DNA from: Bettongia penicillata ogilbyi
Lineage: Eukaryota > Chordata > Mammalia > Diprotodontia > Potoroidae
NCBI GenBank assembly: GCA_023548195.1
Contig: JAJHZJ010000335.1
Coordinates: 5,996,514 to 6,060,513 of the forward strand
Direction of reading: 5' to 3'
Length of the DNA stretch: 64,000 nt
Shown: in pieces, positions 22,301 through 37,482 of the stretch
How the letters are laid out: each line of letters starts with the position of its first letter
Position numbering within the stretch: the first letter of the stretch is position 1
Made by a program: the position numbers and the translations under genes
Notes under the pieces: generated by a model
What the model was told of the DNA's origin: nothing
Databases searched by the model: none
Seen by the model: only the letters and a program-made list of their open reading frames with translations

Positions 22301-25154
22301 GCTTTGCTGTCAGTTTGGCAGGAGGTCTCCCCAGGGCTCTTGGGGTTAGCCCTGGGCTATTTGACATTTGTGCCAGTCTCTTGGATAGAAGGCAAAGATC
22401 AGATTCCGAGAGGATGCAAAATTGGGAGGGGTGAGTGCTAACACTGAAAGAATCTGGATTAAAACAAAATCTTGGCAGGCTCAGGATGTTGGGGCTAATG
22501 TAATAAGATGAAATTTAGTAGGGTCAAATGTAAAGTCTCATATTTTGGTTCAAAAATATTAGTATTAGGGTAATTCAAGAAGCATTTCGGAAATGTAAAT
22601 TTCGGAGTCATCTACTTCGAGGTGATCATTAAACTGAGGAGAGCTGATGAGGTCACCACAAGAGTAGAAGAGAAGAGAAGGTCCAGGAAGAGTGACTCTA
22701 GAATATACCCACACATCGTGGGGTGTATGGGTGAGAGAGTATTGGGAAGAAAGAGCTGCTGGTTGAGGGAGTGGTTAGCAGTATCCAGAGAAGCCAAGAA
22801 CCTGGACTGAAACCTGGATTGAACAAGTCAAGGACCCCCGTAACCTTGATGAGAATTGTTTCAGTTGAATGGTAGAATGGGGAGCCAAGTGGAAGTCGAG
22901 AAATGAATGAGAAATGAAATTCGAGGCACTAAAGGTCACTTCATTGTTCTAGGAGTCTGGGCCTCTGAAGAGGCAGGATCTGGGGATGGGGGGTCTGGGC
23001 ATGTTTGCAGACAGGGCATGAGCCAGTAGCTGCTCAAGATTAGGGAGCGGGGTACCTGAGGCAGTGAAGAAGCAGGTTTGTGAGGTCCAGGGACAGGGCA
23101 CAGGGGCCAGGAAAGACTGACCTTTACCAAATTGGAAAAGGGGCGGCAGTGATGTTCAGGGGTTGAATGTGGATGGCATGATGGAATAAGCAGCATTTAG
23201 GTGACCTTTTGTGGTCAACAAAGCAGTTTACATACGTTATTTCATTTGAACCTCACAGCAATCCTGGGAGGAAAGGGCTGTTATTATCTGCATTTTATAA
23301 ATGAGGGAATTGAAACAGGCAGAGGTTAAGAGACTTGCTCAGAGTCAAACAGCTGGTGGACATGTAAGATCATATTTGAACTCAGGTCTCCCTAACTCCA
23401 GGCCCAGTTCTATCCACTGTACCACCCAGCCACCTTGAGGTATAGAATTGGAGTCACAAGACCAAGCTGAGGGGGAGACAAGGCTGGAAAGCAGCTTGTC
23501 TCCAAAGTGTCTTGGCTGCTGCTGAGCTAAGCATGAGGTTTCGTTCCTTGGGATGTCAGGCTCCTGGCCTCAGCCCCAGCAGATAGACCGCCTTTGTCCT
23601 GCAGTGTTCAGGCCTGGGTACTTGGTGTAAAGGACTCCCATAGAGACAGGAACTGGGCCAGTTTGGCCAAAAAAGATGTAAAAGGGTTGTGATGACCATC
23701 CTCAAGTATTTATCACACAGAAAAGGGGTTCAATTTGGTCTGCCTGGCTCCAGAGGAACGAGGAGCTCTTAGTGGGAGTTGCAGAGGGCAGGTGTAAGCT
23801 TGACTAGAGCTCTCCCAGAGGGCAGAGAATGCCTCAGGGCGTGGTGGGGCATCTTCAAGCACTGGCCAGGGAGGTGACCCTCCTGGAGAGCGGCTCCTCA
23901 TGGGAATGGCCTGGACTAAGTGTATCTCTTCCAACTTGGTTTGGGTCAGGGGCAGGGAGGGTGGGGGAGGAGGAGAGAGGGAGCTTTAACAGCTCCCTCC
24001 AGTTTGGGGACCCAGCCTTTAGCTGTGGGGGTGGGAATGTGTCACAGCATGCGGGGAGGAGCCTTTAGCTCATGCTGGGGAGCAAGCTGGGGGACTTTCC
24101 CCTCTTCCCCCAGCCACATATTGTGGCCCCAGCTTTCCCCTAGCAGAAGCAGAACTAGAGGCAGCCAAGGAAGCAAGGTGGTGAAGAGAGGCCCTGTGTG
24201 CTCTCCCTTGCAGAGGAGTCTGGGCCAGCCTGGGGTCTGTCTTCGCTGATTCTGATTCTGATTAACTCGAGGGACTCTCAGGGACAGTCATTCAGTCAGT
24301 AAACATGACTTGTCCAGGCACTGTGCTAAGCTCCATGTGTACCAAAAGAGCCAAAGACCGTTCCTGCCCTCAAGAGGCTTCTCTTATTAGACTCCAGGCG
24401 CACAAAGATGTCCAGACCGAGCTGTGTAGTGTATACTAGGAAAGCATTAGCAGAGGGAAGGCACTGGAACTCAGAGTGGGAGGGAAGCAGATGGTGGCTA
24501 GGACTTAAAGGAAGCCAGGTGGCAGGTCAGGCAGAGAGCATTCCAGCCAGAGAGAAGTGCCAGAGCCAATGGATGGAGGGTCGTGTGTGAAGAGCCACCT
24601 GGAGCCCAAGCTCCCTGCGGGGAAGGGGAACTCAGAAATAGGCTGAACACCGCCCCCATGCCCACTCCTCCAGCTCAGCCCCAGCCGGCTCTGCTGTAGA
24701 GCAGCCCTACAAAGCTGGCTGGCCACTCCAGGGGCCATCATACCGGCTGAAGAACTGACGTCCCCTACGAGGCATGTTGTTAGAGAAGTGGTTCTCCTCT
24801 GGTGGCTGCCCCTGGGTCCCAGCTCCACCCATTCCCCCCCAGCAGGGGCCCAAGAACCAACCACTGAGCACCCCTGTCCTCTTCCTTCTTGTACTGCAGA
24901 AATGCATGGAAATGAAGAACACCATCCTGGCGAGGCAGAAGGAGATGCACAGCTCCCTGGAGAAGGTGAAGCAGCTGATCCGCCTCATCCACGGCATCGA
25001 CCTGGCCAAGCCCATGAACTCTGAGGCCGGCTTGGCGGCTGTCCCCAACGGCCCGGACTGCACGCCCCCCGCCCCCGTGGCATCCTCCACACCGGCACCT
25101 TCGCCCTCACCCAGCTGCACAGTGAACTGTAACAAGGGCGAAGAGACTAAATGA
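7228..25154 (+). CDS. PHF21A: PHF21A (BHC80), 3' part of gene: nine constitutive-type coding exons plus one alternative microexon
   Basis: PHF21A is a nuclear subunit of the LSD1-CoREST-HDAC repressor complex; its PHD finger reads histone H3 unmethylated at K4. Coding exons seen: 7228-7326, 7812-7863, 8325-8404, 8787-8847, 12045-12208 (AT-hook), 15526-15681 (PHD), 18318-18393, 19682-19785 and 24900-25154, with microexon 11952-11974 as an alternative to 12045-12208. All junctions are AG/GT and all phases join, giving 348 residues to the stop (301 with the microexon form). The protein contains the signature strings [31 protein letters not shown] and [16 protein letters not shown], a C4HC3 PHD finger, and a C-terminal Lys/Glu-rich coiled coil ending GEETK, all as I recall for mammalian PHF21A. 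The N-terminal half (coiled coil, Gln-rich region) is not in this window and should lie to the left. The gene is long, with introns up to 5 kb holding SINEs and LINEs. Confidence 0.96.
7812..7863 (+). CDS. PHF21A: PHF21A exon: [17 protein letters not shown]
   Basis: A 52-nt exon with acceptor ggcacag and donor gtaaga. It enters in phase 0 and leaves one base of a Glu codon. The encoded helix-like segment matches mammalian PHF21A residue for residue as far as I remember. Confidence 0.94.
8325..8404 (+). CDS. PHF21A: PHF21A exon: basic stretch and [12 protein letters not shown]
   Basis: An 80-nt exon between ccctag and gtactt. It encodes [16 protein letters not shown] followed by [11 protein letters not shown]. 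The RQERKRR cluster looks like a nuclear localisation signal. The split first codon is completed by the last base of the preceding exon. Confidence 0.94.
8787..8847 (+). CDS. PHF21A: PHF21A exon: supplies the 5' half of the AT-hook (TRKR+G)
   Basis: A 61-nt exon, acceptor cctaaag and donor gtgagt, encoding [20 protein letters not shown] plus the first G of the next codon. It leaves in phase 1, so the following exon must supply two bases. Both alternatives downstream (microexon 11952-11974 and AT-hook exon 12045-12208) do so. Confidence 0.95.
8848..11951 (+). other. PHF21A intron between the TRKR exon and the microexon
   Basis: 3.1 kb. Apart from the CR1/L3 fragment near 10820 I see purine-rich, diverged repeat sequence at about 9640-10200 and nothing codable. 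The ORFs at 9871-10197 and 10828-11268 have no protein-like composition. Confidence 0.6.
10820..10960 (+). mobile_element. CR1/L3 LINE fragment (reverse transcriptase region)
   Basis: The phrase 'tccagtggagtaccccaagg atctgtgtttggccc' encodes a decayed [15 protein letters not shown] motif, the conserved segment of the CR1/L3 reverse transcriptase. The reading frame degenerates soon after. Confidence 0.6.
11952..11974 (+). CDS. PHF21A: PHF21A alternative 23-nt microexon (ANEDHWPK), likely neuronal isoform
   Basis: A 23-nt exon between ccatgctag and gtatgt. With the leading G from 8847 it encodes exactly eight residues, ANEDHWPK, and exits in phase 0, joining directly to GDIHEDFC of the PHD exon. 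Known PHF21A isoforms carry an (A)NEDHWPKG-like insert in place of the AT-hook exon. I recall this as the neuron-enriched PHF21A-n form, which lacks the DNA-binding AT-hook. It lies only 70 nt before the AT-hook exon. The exon itself is clear from sequence; its tissue use is from literature memory. Confidence 0.85.
12045..12208 (+). CDS. PHF21A: PHF21A AT-hook exon
   Basis: A 164-nt exon, acceptor cggcatgtag and donor gtaagt. With the preceding KR+G it forms the AT-hook core KRGRPPKY, which binds the minor groove of AT-rich DNA. It continues into [14 protein letters not shown] and a Ser/Pro/Thr-rich linker ending PSPTSTD. Enters in phase 1 and exits in phase 0. It cannot be combined in frame with the microexon at 11952. 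Confidence 0.95.
13539..13999. repeat. (TG)n/(TCTG)n microsatellite, 461 bp
   Basis: Long degenerate array of TGTG with TCTG and TATG interruptions, within the PHF21A intron before the PHD exon. It is open in several frames (Cys-Val-Cys-Val or Thr-His polypeptides), which is a low-complexity artefact. Confidence 0.95.
14955..15070 (+). repeat. MIR-like SINE fragment
   Basis: 'aggcaggtcatttttcctctccagacctcagtttcctcatctgta' is the conserved MIR core/3' segment. The ends are not resolved. Confidence 0.55.
15526..15681 (+). CDS. PHF21A: PHF21A PHD-finger exon
   Basis: A 156-nt, 52-codon exon holding the whole PHD zinc finger in one symmetric (0-0) exon. Zinc ligands in exon numbering: C8-C11, C20-C23, H28-C31, C46-C49, a C4HC3 pattern. 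The core reads [18 protein letters not shown], with GMWICPKC at the end. In the family this domain recognises unmodified H3K4. All ligands are intact. Confidence 0.97.
15834..15950. repeat. (CA)n-rich degenerate microsatellite
   Basis: Alternating CA/TG with CATG and CGTG interruptions, just downstream of the PHD exon. Confidence 0.85.
16985..17875 (-). mobile_element. L1 LINE fragment, minus orientation
   Basis: Plus strand shows the antisense of the L1 ORF2 3' region: 'caattccaaattgcttttca', 'ccaatttgtgaggtgtgaaa', 'ggatttgcatctctcc', 'catatcctttgaacac', 'ttggggaatggct'. These match marsupial/eutherian L1 in reverse orientation. The minus-strand ORF 17396-17632 is a decayed piece of it. 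It lies in the PHF21A intron, antisense to the gene. Confidence 0.75.
18318..18393 (+). CDS. PHF21A: PHF21A exon: [20 protein letters not shown]
   Basis: A 76-nt exon, acceptor tctttcag and donor gtaaag, phase 0 in and phase 1 out. It encodes the conserved post-PHD segment [18 protein letters not shown]. Confidence 0.95.
18560..19440 (+). repeat. Old high-copy repeat, copy
   Basis: 'actgagcgcttactgtactgt', 'acagtccctgc', 'cacttcctggcagagctggtac', 'ggctattctgggcacatgcc' are landmarks of the family described at 1920. The full extent is uncertain. Confidence 0.45.
19682..19785 (+). CDS. PHF21A: PHF21A exon: C-terminal coiled coil, first half
   Basis: A 104-nt exon, acceptor ctattacag and donor gtaagg. 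It encodes [18 protein letters not shown] and [16 protein letters not shown], a heptad-like Leu/Glu/Lys coiled coil. Confidence 0.95.
20040..21330 (+). repeat. Old high-copy repeat, copy
   Basis: 'gaatattccaagcatgggga', 'gtttaggaggaaacagtaag' and 'aatgtccactaggccactgatgatg' match the family landmarks. Plus orientation, PHF21A intron. Confidence 0.45.
21459..21532 (-). mobile_element. Partial copy of the same hAT MITE
   Basis: The right half only: ggtttgttctgtgaagtt, then ccatgtgacctcgaggtcac and aggttccccaccc. Diverged, with a gap relative to the copy at 2575. Confidence 0.7.
21760..22010 (+). repeat. CORE-type SINE
   Basis: 'aatcaagaagacctgagttcag', 'tagctgtgtgaccctg', 'gtcaagtcactccagc', '...attgtgagaaacagata', ending in an AT-rich tail ('ttaattaataaatgctag'). 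Nearly complete tRNA-derived SINE of the metatherian kind. Confidence 0.7.
22050..22600 (+). mobile_element. CR1/L3 LINE fragment
   Basis: 'ctggacttcaacacgacattt' and 'gggctatttgacatttgtgcc agtctcttggat' correspond to the LDFSKAFDT-like and NIFINDL-like stretches of L3 reverse transcriptase, both decayed. Confidence 0.6.
23190..23445 (-). repeat. MIR/CORE-type SINE, minus orientation
   Basis: 'tttcatttgaacctcacagcaatcctggg', 'atttgaactcaggtctccctaactcc' and 'tccactgtaccacccagcca' read as the reverse complement of a SINE beginning with a tRNA-like head. Confidence 0.7.
24280..24620 (+). repeat. Old high-copy repeat, copy
   Basis: 'aggcactgtgctaagctcc', 'ccctcaagaggcttctcttat', 'ggcagagagcattccagcca'. 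Lies shortly before the last PHF21A exon. Confidence 0.5.
24900..25154 (+). CDS. PHF21A: PHF21A terminal coding exon and stop
   Basis: Acceptor ttgtactgcag; 84 codons plus TGA at 25152. It continues the coiled coil ([34 protein letters not shown]) and ends in a low-complexity Pro/Ser/Ala tail closing [10 protein letters not shown] content is much higher than in the preceding exons. The tail differs from human in several residues but keeps the NGPDCTPP anchor and the C-terminal GEETK. Confidence 0.96.
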   Translation, partial: KCMEMKNTILARQKEMHSSLEKVKQLIRLIHGIDLAKPMNSEAGLAAVPNGPDCTPPAPVASSTPAPSPSPSCTVNCNKGEETK

Positions 25155-26425
25155 GGGGGCCCAGCCGTGGGGCCGGCAGCGGAACCCCGAAAACGCCAGA
25201 AAAGCCGAGCCGGGTGTCTTCTGGGAAGGGCAGGATTCCTTTGGTTAAAGCTTTGGCTCCAGAGAGAGAAGATGCTTGTGCCAGGTGGTGCCGGAGTTTG
25301 CCAATGATCCTCCTTATTCTGTGTGTACATGCAAAGTCTGGACCGCATCACATGAAACAGTGCCAGCTGGGGGTGCTCTGCCAGCACCGTGCCAAGTGAA
25401 ATATATATTTACTCTCTCTATTCTACACCAGTGTGTGCCTGCAGCAGCCTCCACAGCCAGGAGCGGTTGGGTTGGGTCGGGCTGGGCTGGGGAGCAGAGA
25501 AGAAGAGGAGAGCAGGTTTCAGATCCTTATTTGCTGAGCAGTTGGTTTAGGTGGGAAAGAAGTCCAAAGAGCGTGTGGGCTTTCCTGTTTCTAAACTCAC
25601 GACTATAAAACCAAAAACGACAACAAAAGGAAATCCAGATTTAAGCAATCGCAGTGCCCAGAAGGGGTGGGGAGGGCAGGGGAGGGTGGGGGAGGGGGTG
25701 GGCGCCAGGGCGGGAAAAGTATATCAAATAAGCAGTATTTAATATCAGTGGCAGCGGGAGAGGGGGCTGGTGCCAGGAGATGGCCACGGTCAGTGGCTTC
25801 CAGGTCTGTTTCTCCCGGAGCACCCAGCTCCCCCCTGGGCGGGGGACCCCCAGCCCCACCACCTCAGGCCCCCCCAGTCCTTCCGGAGCAGCCCCAAGCG
25901 CTTTGGTGAATGAGCTAGCCCTGGATCTGCCCCAGGGCCAGCTGCACTTTCTGAGGGGGCAGGGGGTTGAGCAGAGCATGGGGCCCCCAAAGTCAGGTGC
26001 CCGGGGCCGCCGCCGGGGGTGCTGGAGGCCAGAGGAAAAAGGCAGATGGGTGATTTTACTTGAACACAGAGCTCCATCCCTTCTCTATATTTATAAAGTG
26101 GAAAAGAGCCTGAGCAAAGCACCCCACAGCCCAGATGTGTGAAACTTAACGGAGATGTTTCTGTTTTGTTTTCTTTTTTTAAAAAATGTTTCTTTTACTT
26201 TTTTTGTAACAAAAGCTAAAAGCCGGAACGAAGCGCTGTTTTCAGGCTGCCAGCCCAGTTACGGGGTAGATGAGACCTTGCATGGTATAGATTAGCAGTC
26301 CTAGTGTCAGTGAGGTGCGGTCTTGTGGTCCTCGTGTCATCGTTTCGGGCACTGTTTTTTTATGCAAGGGCAAAATCTTTGTATCTTGGGGATAAACAAC
26401 AACTTTTTTTTAAATTAAAAAAGAA

Positions 26426-26431
26426 AATAAA
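26426..26431 (+). terminator. PHF21A: Candidate proximal poly(A) signal AATAAA of PHF21A
   Basis: A canonical AATAAA in an A-rich context about 1.27 kb past the stop, followed by a T/G-containing stretch. It is a candidate short 3' UTR end. Confidence 0.55.
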
Positions 26432-29400
26432 AGCTATTGAGGTCTTCCTAGTGTTACTTAAATTAAGATCAAGGTAAGAAACGTTGTAAAAAAATTTACA
26501 CAAGTGCTATTTGTTTCCTAAAAACAGTGATTTCTATTAAAAAGGCGTCAGAACTGGAGAAGACTGTGTAGTTCTAATTTTTTAGCACAGCATCTGCTCC
26601 TCTCGAGGCCACTCTGCTGTGGGTGTGTTTCCAGGCAGATGAGTTAGTGCCCCCATGCCCGAGTCTGTGGTACACGATGAACTCCCCTCCTTCCCTCTCT
26701 TCTCTGAAGGGATCATCCACCTCTTTGGGACTTGGTCTTCCCCTCTTGCTCTCACTGATGATTGGAGGCGGAAGAGAACCGGTCTCCAAGGACTTCCCCC
26801 AAGGGCCCTGGAGCCAGGAGGGCTGAGCAGCCCCCTGGACAAGGGCCACTGAAAGGGTGACCACATCAAACCCAGGTGCCCTGGAAAGTCCCAGGGGGGA
26901 GGATCTACCCACCTGCCTTTTGAGAGAGTCTCCGTCCATGTGGGAGCCCAGGTAGAGAAAAGGAATGGATTCTATACCATCATCTTCCCAGACAAGTCTT
27001 GGCCAGAAGATCGTTCAGCATTGATTTCATGTAGCCTTTTTCTAATATTTGTTTCTTCCCTTCCTGAGAAACCACGGTAGTTACTTAGTGGACAGACACT
27101 TTGAGTGTCTCTCCTTGGGGCCAGGAATGGATGTCCGGGAGCTGTGTCCGCTTCATGTGCATCTGGAGAGCTTTCCCACAGTGGGCTCCATCTGGCTGCC
27201 CAGCAGAAAAGACATCCCTTCCAGCTTAAGAATTCCCCAAGGGGGAACCTGGTTGGTCATCTTTCCTCACCCTCCTGCTGCCCCATTTCCTACTCCAGGC
27301 AGCAGCTGGCCCCCCAGTCATGTCCATGAAAAACTGTTAGCCAGACTCGTTCCCTTCCACTTGCAAGGCAGTATGAAAAGGGCCCTTCAGATGAAATCCA
27401 AAGTCACCATTGAAATCCATGTCTCATCCATATTCTTATCCCTGCCCATCTACCTCAAAGCTTCAAAGGAAGGTTTAGAGGCTCAGGCTGGGGGAGAGAT
27501 GGCCTTAGGGCCATCATTCAGGCTCAGTCAGTACCTGGTAGGGGTCGAGGCAAGGAGGACAGAGGGATCCAGACCCAGTTCCAGAGCTGAGATCATGGAG
27601 ACCCAGGCCCTCCCTTCCCCTAGAAACAAGGAAGCTTTGGGAGAAGCCCAGGCTTGTCCCAGAAATAGTTGGCTGAAGTTCCCGAACCAGCTGTCGTCTC
27701 TGCCCCATCCCTGTAGCTAGGGCTCTTTTTGACTTGCCTGGGCTCATTGAGTGACCCATGAGTTTCTATTATAATATCTTAAAAGTAGCTGCAAAATCTG
27801 AACTCATGTCAGAAGCCTTTACTCTGAGAGAGGAGAAAGGTCTTAGGAGTGAGTGCTCTGTGAGGATAAGGCATTGAGAAGTATCAGAGGTACTGTTAGA
27901 ATGGAATGGGCCAGATGGGATGGGAGCCAGATGCAGGCTAAGACGTGAAATCCCCACCCCAAACTGTCTTTTTCCTAAGTGTAAACATGGCACAAGTTAG
28001 GGTACTGTAAAAAGGATGCATTTCGCCTCTGCACTTAGGTCCTAGAATACCATTCTGGTGCAAAGACCAACGAGCATCAAGAAGCCCCTTCACAGCCTTA
28101 ACTTGTGGCTTCAGGCCTTGGGGAGGCAGCCCCTCACCATCTCTGACCCGCATCTCCCTTCTTCTCATCCTCTGCCTTGTACCAACCCTCCTGCAGCCTG
28201 ACCTTTCTCTTCTGCAGTTGGCCGCTGGGACAGTCCCTGAGGTCTAGGATGTCTGTCTCTTGCATCAGAAGGAAAATTGCAAGGAAGAGGGGTAAGGTAA
28301 AGAGCTGGTCGGATGAAGTGGGGTGGTGGGGGAGGGAAGCTATCCTCAGGCGCCCCGACAAGCTGGAGCAGGACTCTGGAGCTAAGGTGCCAGGCTTCAG
28401 ATAAGACAGCCTCGGGGCTGTGATGTCATGTTTCCACCCAGCTGCTGCCACCTTTCGGGAGGTCCTCCTCTAATCTCACCCAGTTATTCTTATTGCCTGG
28501 AGGGCTTTCCTAGTTTGAAGCCCTCAGACTCTTCCTTCCAGTTAGCCTTGTCCCACCTTCTCCCTGTCCCCTTTCTCTTCATTCTCCAGAAGGATGGTTT
28601 GTTCTCATTGCCTTTCAAAATGTCTAGTCCTGACTCCGGCTGGGTGATCAATCAGTTATCTTCCCAAGAACATTTCTGACCTTCCTCTGGGATCATCCAG
28701 TAGTTCCCAACGAGCAGTTTGCTTCCTGTGCTGCTAGGTCACTCCCTCAGGCTCTCCCTATCTCCCCAGTTCCATTCCAGGACTTTCGTCTCTCACATAG
28801 ATTTCATCACTTTTCTGCCTGTCCACAGTGCCTTGACTCCAGGCAGGCCCTCAAGCCTGCCCACTATAGAAAGGACACAGGGAAAACTGCCCTCCCCCGG
28901 GACTAAGGCAAGAAGGAATTCAGGGACTGTCTGAAAGATTTGCTTCTTATGGGATGTTTGATGGAACATGGCAGCTTAGCCCTGCCTCAACATCTGTCTA
29001 TGGAGAGAGGCCAGGCCTTCAAAGTGAGCCCACACTAAATCCCTTAGTCATCAGGAATCCTTGTGAAGATGGCCCATGGGAGATTAAAAGGGACCCACAA
29101 ACCGGTTGGCTTTCCTAGGTCCCCAATGTCAATACCTGAGTTGTCTGTGGTCATGTGCAAGAACTAGAGGGAATCTTTCTTCTTGCAGACAATCCACTCA
29201 CCAGCTGTGATGTGAAGGGAGAGGAGGTGGTGGGACACCTCCCCATCTCCAAATCTTCACAGAGTGGATGCATACTGACAATTTTTATTTTTTGTAATCT
29301 AGAAAGGGCATGAAGTCATCTAAATAGCCTTGGTTCCCAGGGCCGTAGAATACTCCCTTATCTCATCTTGCACAGGGACCCCTCTCCCTGCAAAACATCC

Positions 29401-29833
29401 TAGCCACTAGTCTTAAGGGATCACGACATTGAGCTGGCTGGGACCTCTAGACCAGCCTGCCAAGCCAGCCATTTGTTCCTGAGGATGAGGAAGCCAAGGC
29501 CTGTTCTGATGAAATGACCCGCCCAGGGTGAAGAGCTTCCTCCAGTAAGGCCACCTCCAATTCCCCTTCCCCAGCCTTGTCCTCTGTACAAGAGGCTAAC
29601 CTGGAGATATATGTAAAAGTCTGACTCCGGGATATAACTTGGTGTTGGCAAGTGTCTACGTCCATTCCTTGGCCCTCTCTCTGACTTCTGAGCCCTTGTG
29701 ATTTCAGTCTCTATAGAACCCCCATGTAGGTTTTTAGGTTAAAAGTGTTTTGTTGGGGGTTGGGTTTTTGGGGAGGGGAGGGGGGAGGGCAGAAGGCAGC
29801 TGATAAATTTGTATTTATTTTTACACTTTACTA

Positions 29834-29839
29834 AATAAA
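29834..29839 (+). terminator. PHF21A: Candidate distal poly(A) signal AATAAA of PHF21A
   Basis: A canonical AATAAA preceded by AT-rich sequence (tttgtatttattttt) and followed by GTCTGGTGTTGG, a good GU-rich downstream element. It is the last plausible signal before the convergent LARGE2 gene. Confidence 0.6.
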
Positions 29840-30109
29840 ACAAAATGAAGTCTGGTGTTGGCCTCACTATGTTGGGGTTTGGGGTGAGGAGAGCCAAAGA
29901 TGCCCCTGCCTTCTCCCTTTCACCCTATTCTGGTCATAGGATATGTTTGCCTGCCCCCCCACCCGCAAGCCTGAAGTCTGGGCTGCTTTGCCCAATGGGC
30001 ACCAGGTTGAGGGGGTGGTTGGTTGAAGGCACTGGAGAAAACTCAAGAGAGTTGAGTTAGAGTGACTGAAGAATTGGGGGGGTGGGGAGGACTTGGACAA
30101 AACCAGGAT

Positions 30110-30300
30110 ACCAGCTTTGGAGTTGGGAGGAACCCTAGGGCCCATCTGGTCTAACCCCCTCATTTTACAGATGAGGAAACTAAGGCCCAGACTTGCCCAC
30201 CGTCACACACTGGGACTAAATGAAAAGCCAAGATTCAGACCCACATCCTTTGCATCCAAATACAGCCCCCTTGTCCTGGCGCCATACTACTGCCTCTGCT
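30110..30300 (-). repeat. MIR-like SINE, minus orientation
   Basis: 'cattttacagatgaggaaactaaggccca' and '...gattcagacccacatcctttg' are the reverse complement of the MIR/CORE layout. Confidence 0.6.
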
Positions 30301-30464
30301 GGTAGCCCTTGAACAAGCTGCAAGGATGCTGGGGGGGTTATTGGTCTGCCATGGGGAGGGACTCCTATGGCAGGGGTTGGAGGTCCTCTCTAATACTCAA
30401 ATTCTCTGGCTGTGTAACTGTGCCTGGGGCCTTGGTGATTCCTCTGTTCGCCCTGCCACATACA

Positions 30465-30645
30465 ACCACACACCCACACATGCACATACATGTACACATA
30501 CATACATGTATACATATATACACTCCACATATATACGTATCCACACATATGCACACAGCGTAGACATGTGTACGCATACATGTACACATATATGCATACA
30601 CATGTATACGCACCTGTGCACACATGTACACACAAACATACAGTC
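30465..30645. repeat. CA/TA alternating microsatellite
   Basis: About 180 bp of cacaca, catgta, tatata and cacgta alternations between the 3' ends of PHF21A and LARGE2. Confidence 0.9.
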
Positions 30646-30707
30646 TTTCCCTGAAGGACCCTCTGACCCCAAGAAACCAGAAGATGTGAAAAGAATGAAA
30701 AAGGTGC

Positions 30708-30713
30708 TTTAAT
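30708..30713 (-). terminator. LARGE2: Candidate LARGE2 poly(A) signal ATTAAA
   Basis: Minus-strand ATTAAA, the commonest variant signal, about 500 nt past the stop. No AATAAA lies closer. PHF21A's distal signal is about 870 bp away on the opposite strand, so the two genes end tail to tail. Confidence 0.45.
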
Positions 30714-30943
30714 TACAAAAGTCTGGTAGAGAGTGGGGAGGCCAGCCCCATCATGGCTGGTGGCGGTGAGGCTGGATGCTGTGACAGCAAGTGCTGCAGC
30801 TGTGGCCCAGCCACCCCTCCCACCTCCTCAAAAGGCAACAACTCCTCTCCTGCCCCAGCCTCAGAGCCACCCAAATCACTTTAAATAACTTAAATAGAGA
30901 CCCTAGGACCCAAGGCCTCATTCCAGTGTCTGGAGTATGTAGG

Positions 30944-31114
30944 CAGGGATGGGAAAGCTGTGGTCTTGAGGCCACATGTGGCCCTCTAGGTCCTCAAGTG
31001 CAGCCTTTTGAACCCAAGCTTCCCAGAACAAATCCTTTTGTTTGGATTCAAAGGATGGCACTTGAGGACCTAGAGGGCCACATGTGGCCTCAAGGTCACA
31101 GCTTCTCCACCCCT
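30944..31114. mobile_element. hAT MITE with near-perfect inverted arms, in LARGE2 3' UTR
   Basis: Left end cagggatgggaaagctg, right end cagcttctccacccc. A 37-bp block at 30965-31001 recurs exactly, inverted, at 31058-31094, and further partial pairing extends to the tips. The centre carries the ttcccagaacaaatccttttg unit and a partial inverted match to it. No clear target-site duplication is visible. Confidence 0.8.
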
Positions 31115-31212
31115 TTTGAGAGACTCCACACCCCCCCAAACCCTTCCCTGACCTAGCCCAGCCCCTCCCAGAGGGGAAGGGGAACCTGAAAGGGCGCTGC
31201 CTGGAGACCCCC

Positions 31213-37482
<6,270 letters not shown>

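Larger units (their letters stand above)
25155..29855 (+). other. PHF21A: PHF21A 3' UTR (maximum extent)
   Basis: There is no coding signal from the PHF21A stop to the AATAAA at 29834. Two poly(A) signals bracket a short (about 1.3 kb) and a long (about 4.7 kb) 3' UTR. The proximal part is conserved-looking, with A/T-rich runs at 26150-26220 and 26380-26550. The 223-codon ORF at 27049-27720 lies inside this UTR and resembles no protein I know. The extent is inferred and needs transcript data. Confidence 0.6.
29856..30690. other. PHF21A-LARGE2 convergent gap
   Basis: Between the predicted 3' ends of two convergent genes. It holds a reverse-type SINE (about 30110-30300) and a CA/TA microsatellite (30465-30645). 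No gene seen. Confidence 0.6.
30690..31212 (-). other. LARGE2: LARGE2 3' UTR (inferred) containing a palindromic hAT MITE
   Basis: From the LARGE2 stop to a minus-strand ATTAAA (plus-strand tttaat at 30708-30713) there is no coding signal. The centre is occupied by an inverted-repeat MITE (30944-31114) that would fold into a long hairpin in the mRNA. The extent depends on the poly(A) site, which is a prediction. Confidence 0.5.

Noticed and set aside
24707..25387. 226-codon minus-strand ORF
   Set aside because: Antisense shadow of the GC-rich last PHF21A coding exon.
27049..27720. 223-codon ORF downstream of PHF21A
   Set aside because: Lies inside the PHF21A 3' UTR, has no recognisable domain and a composition like random GC-moderate DNA.
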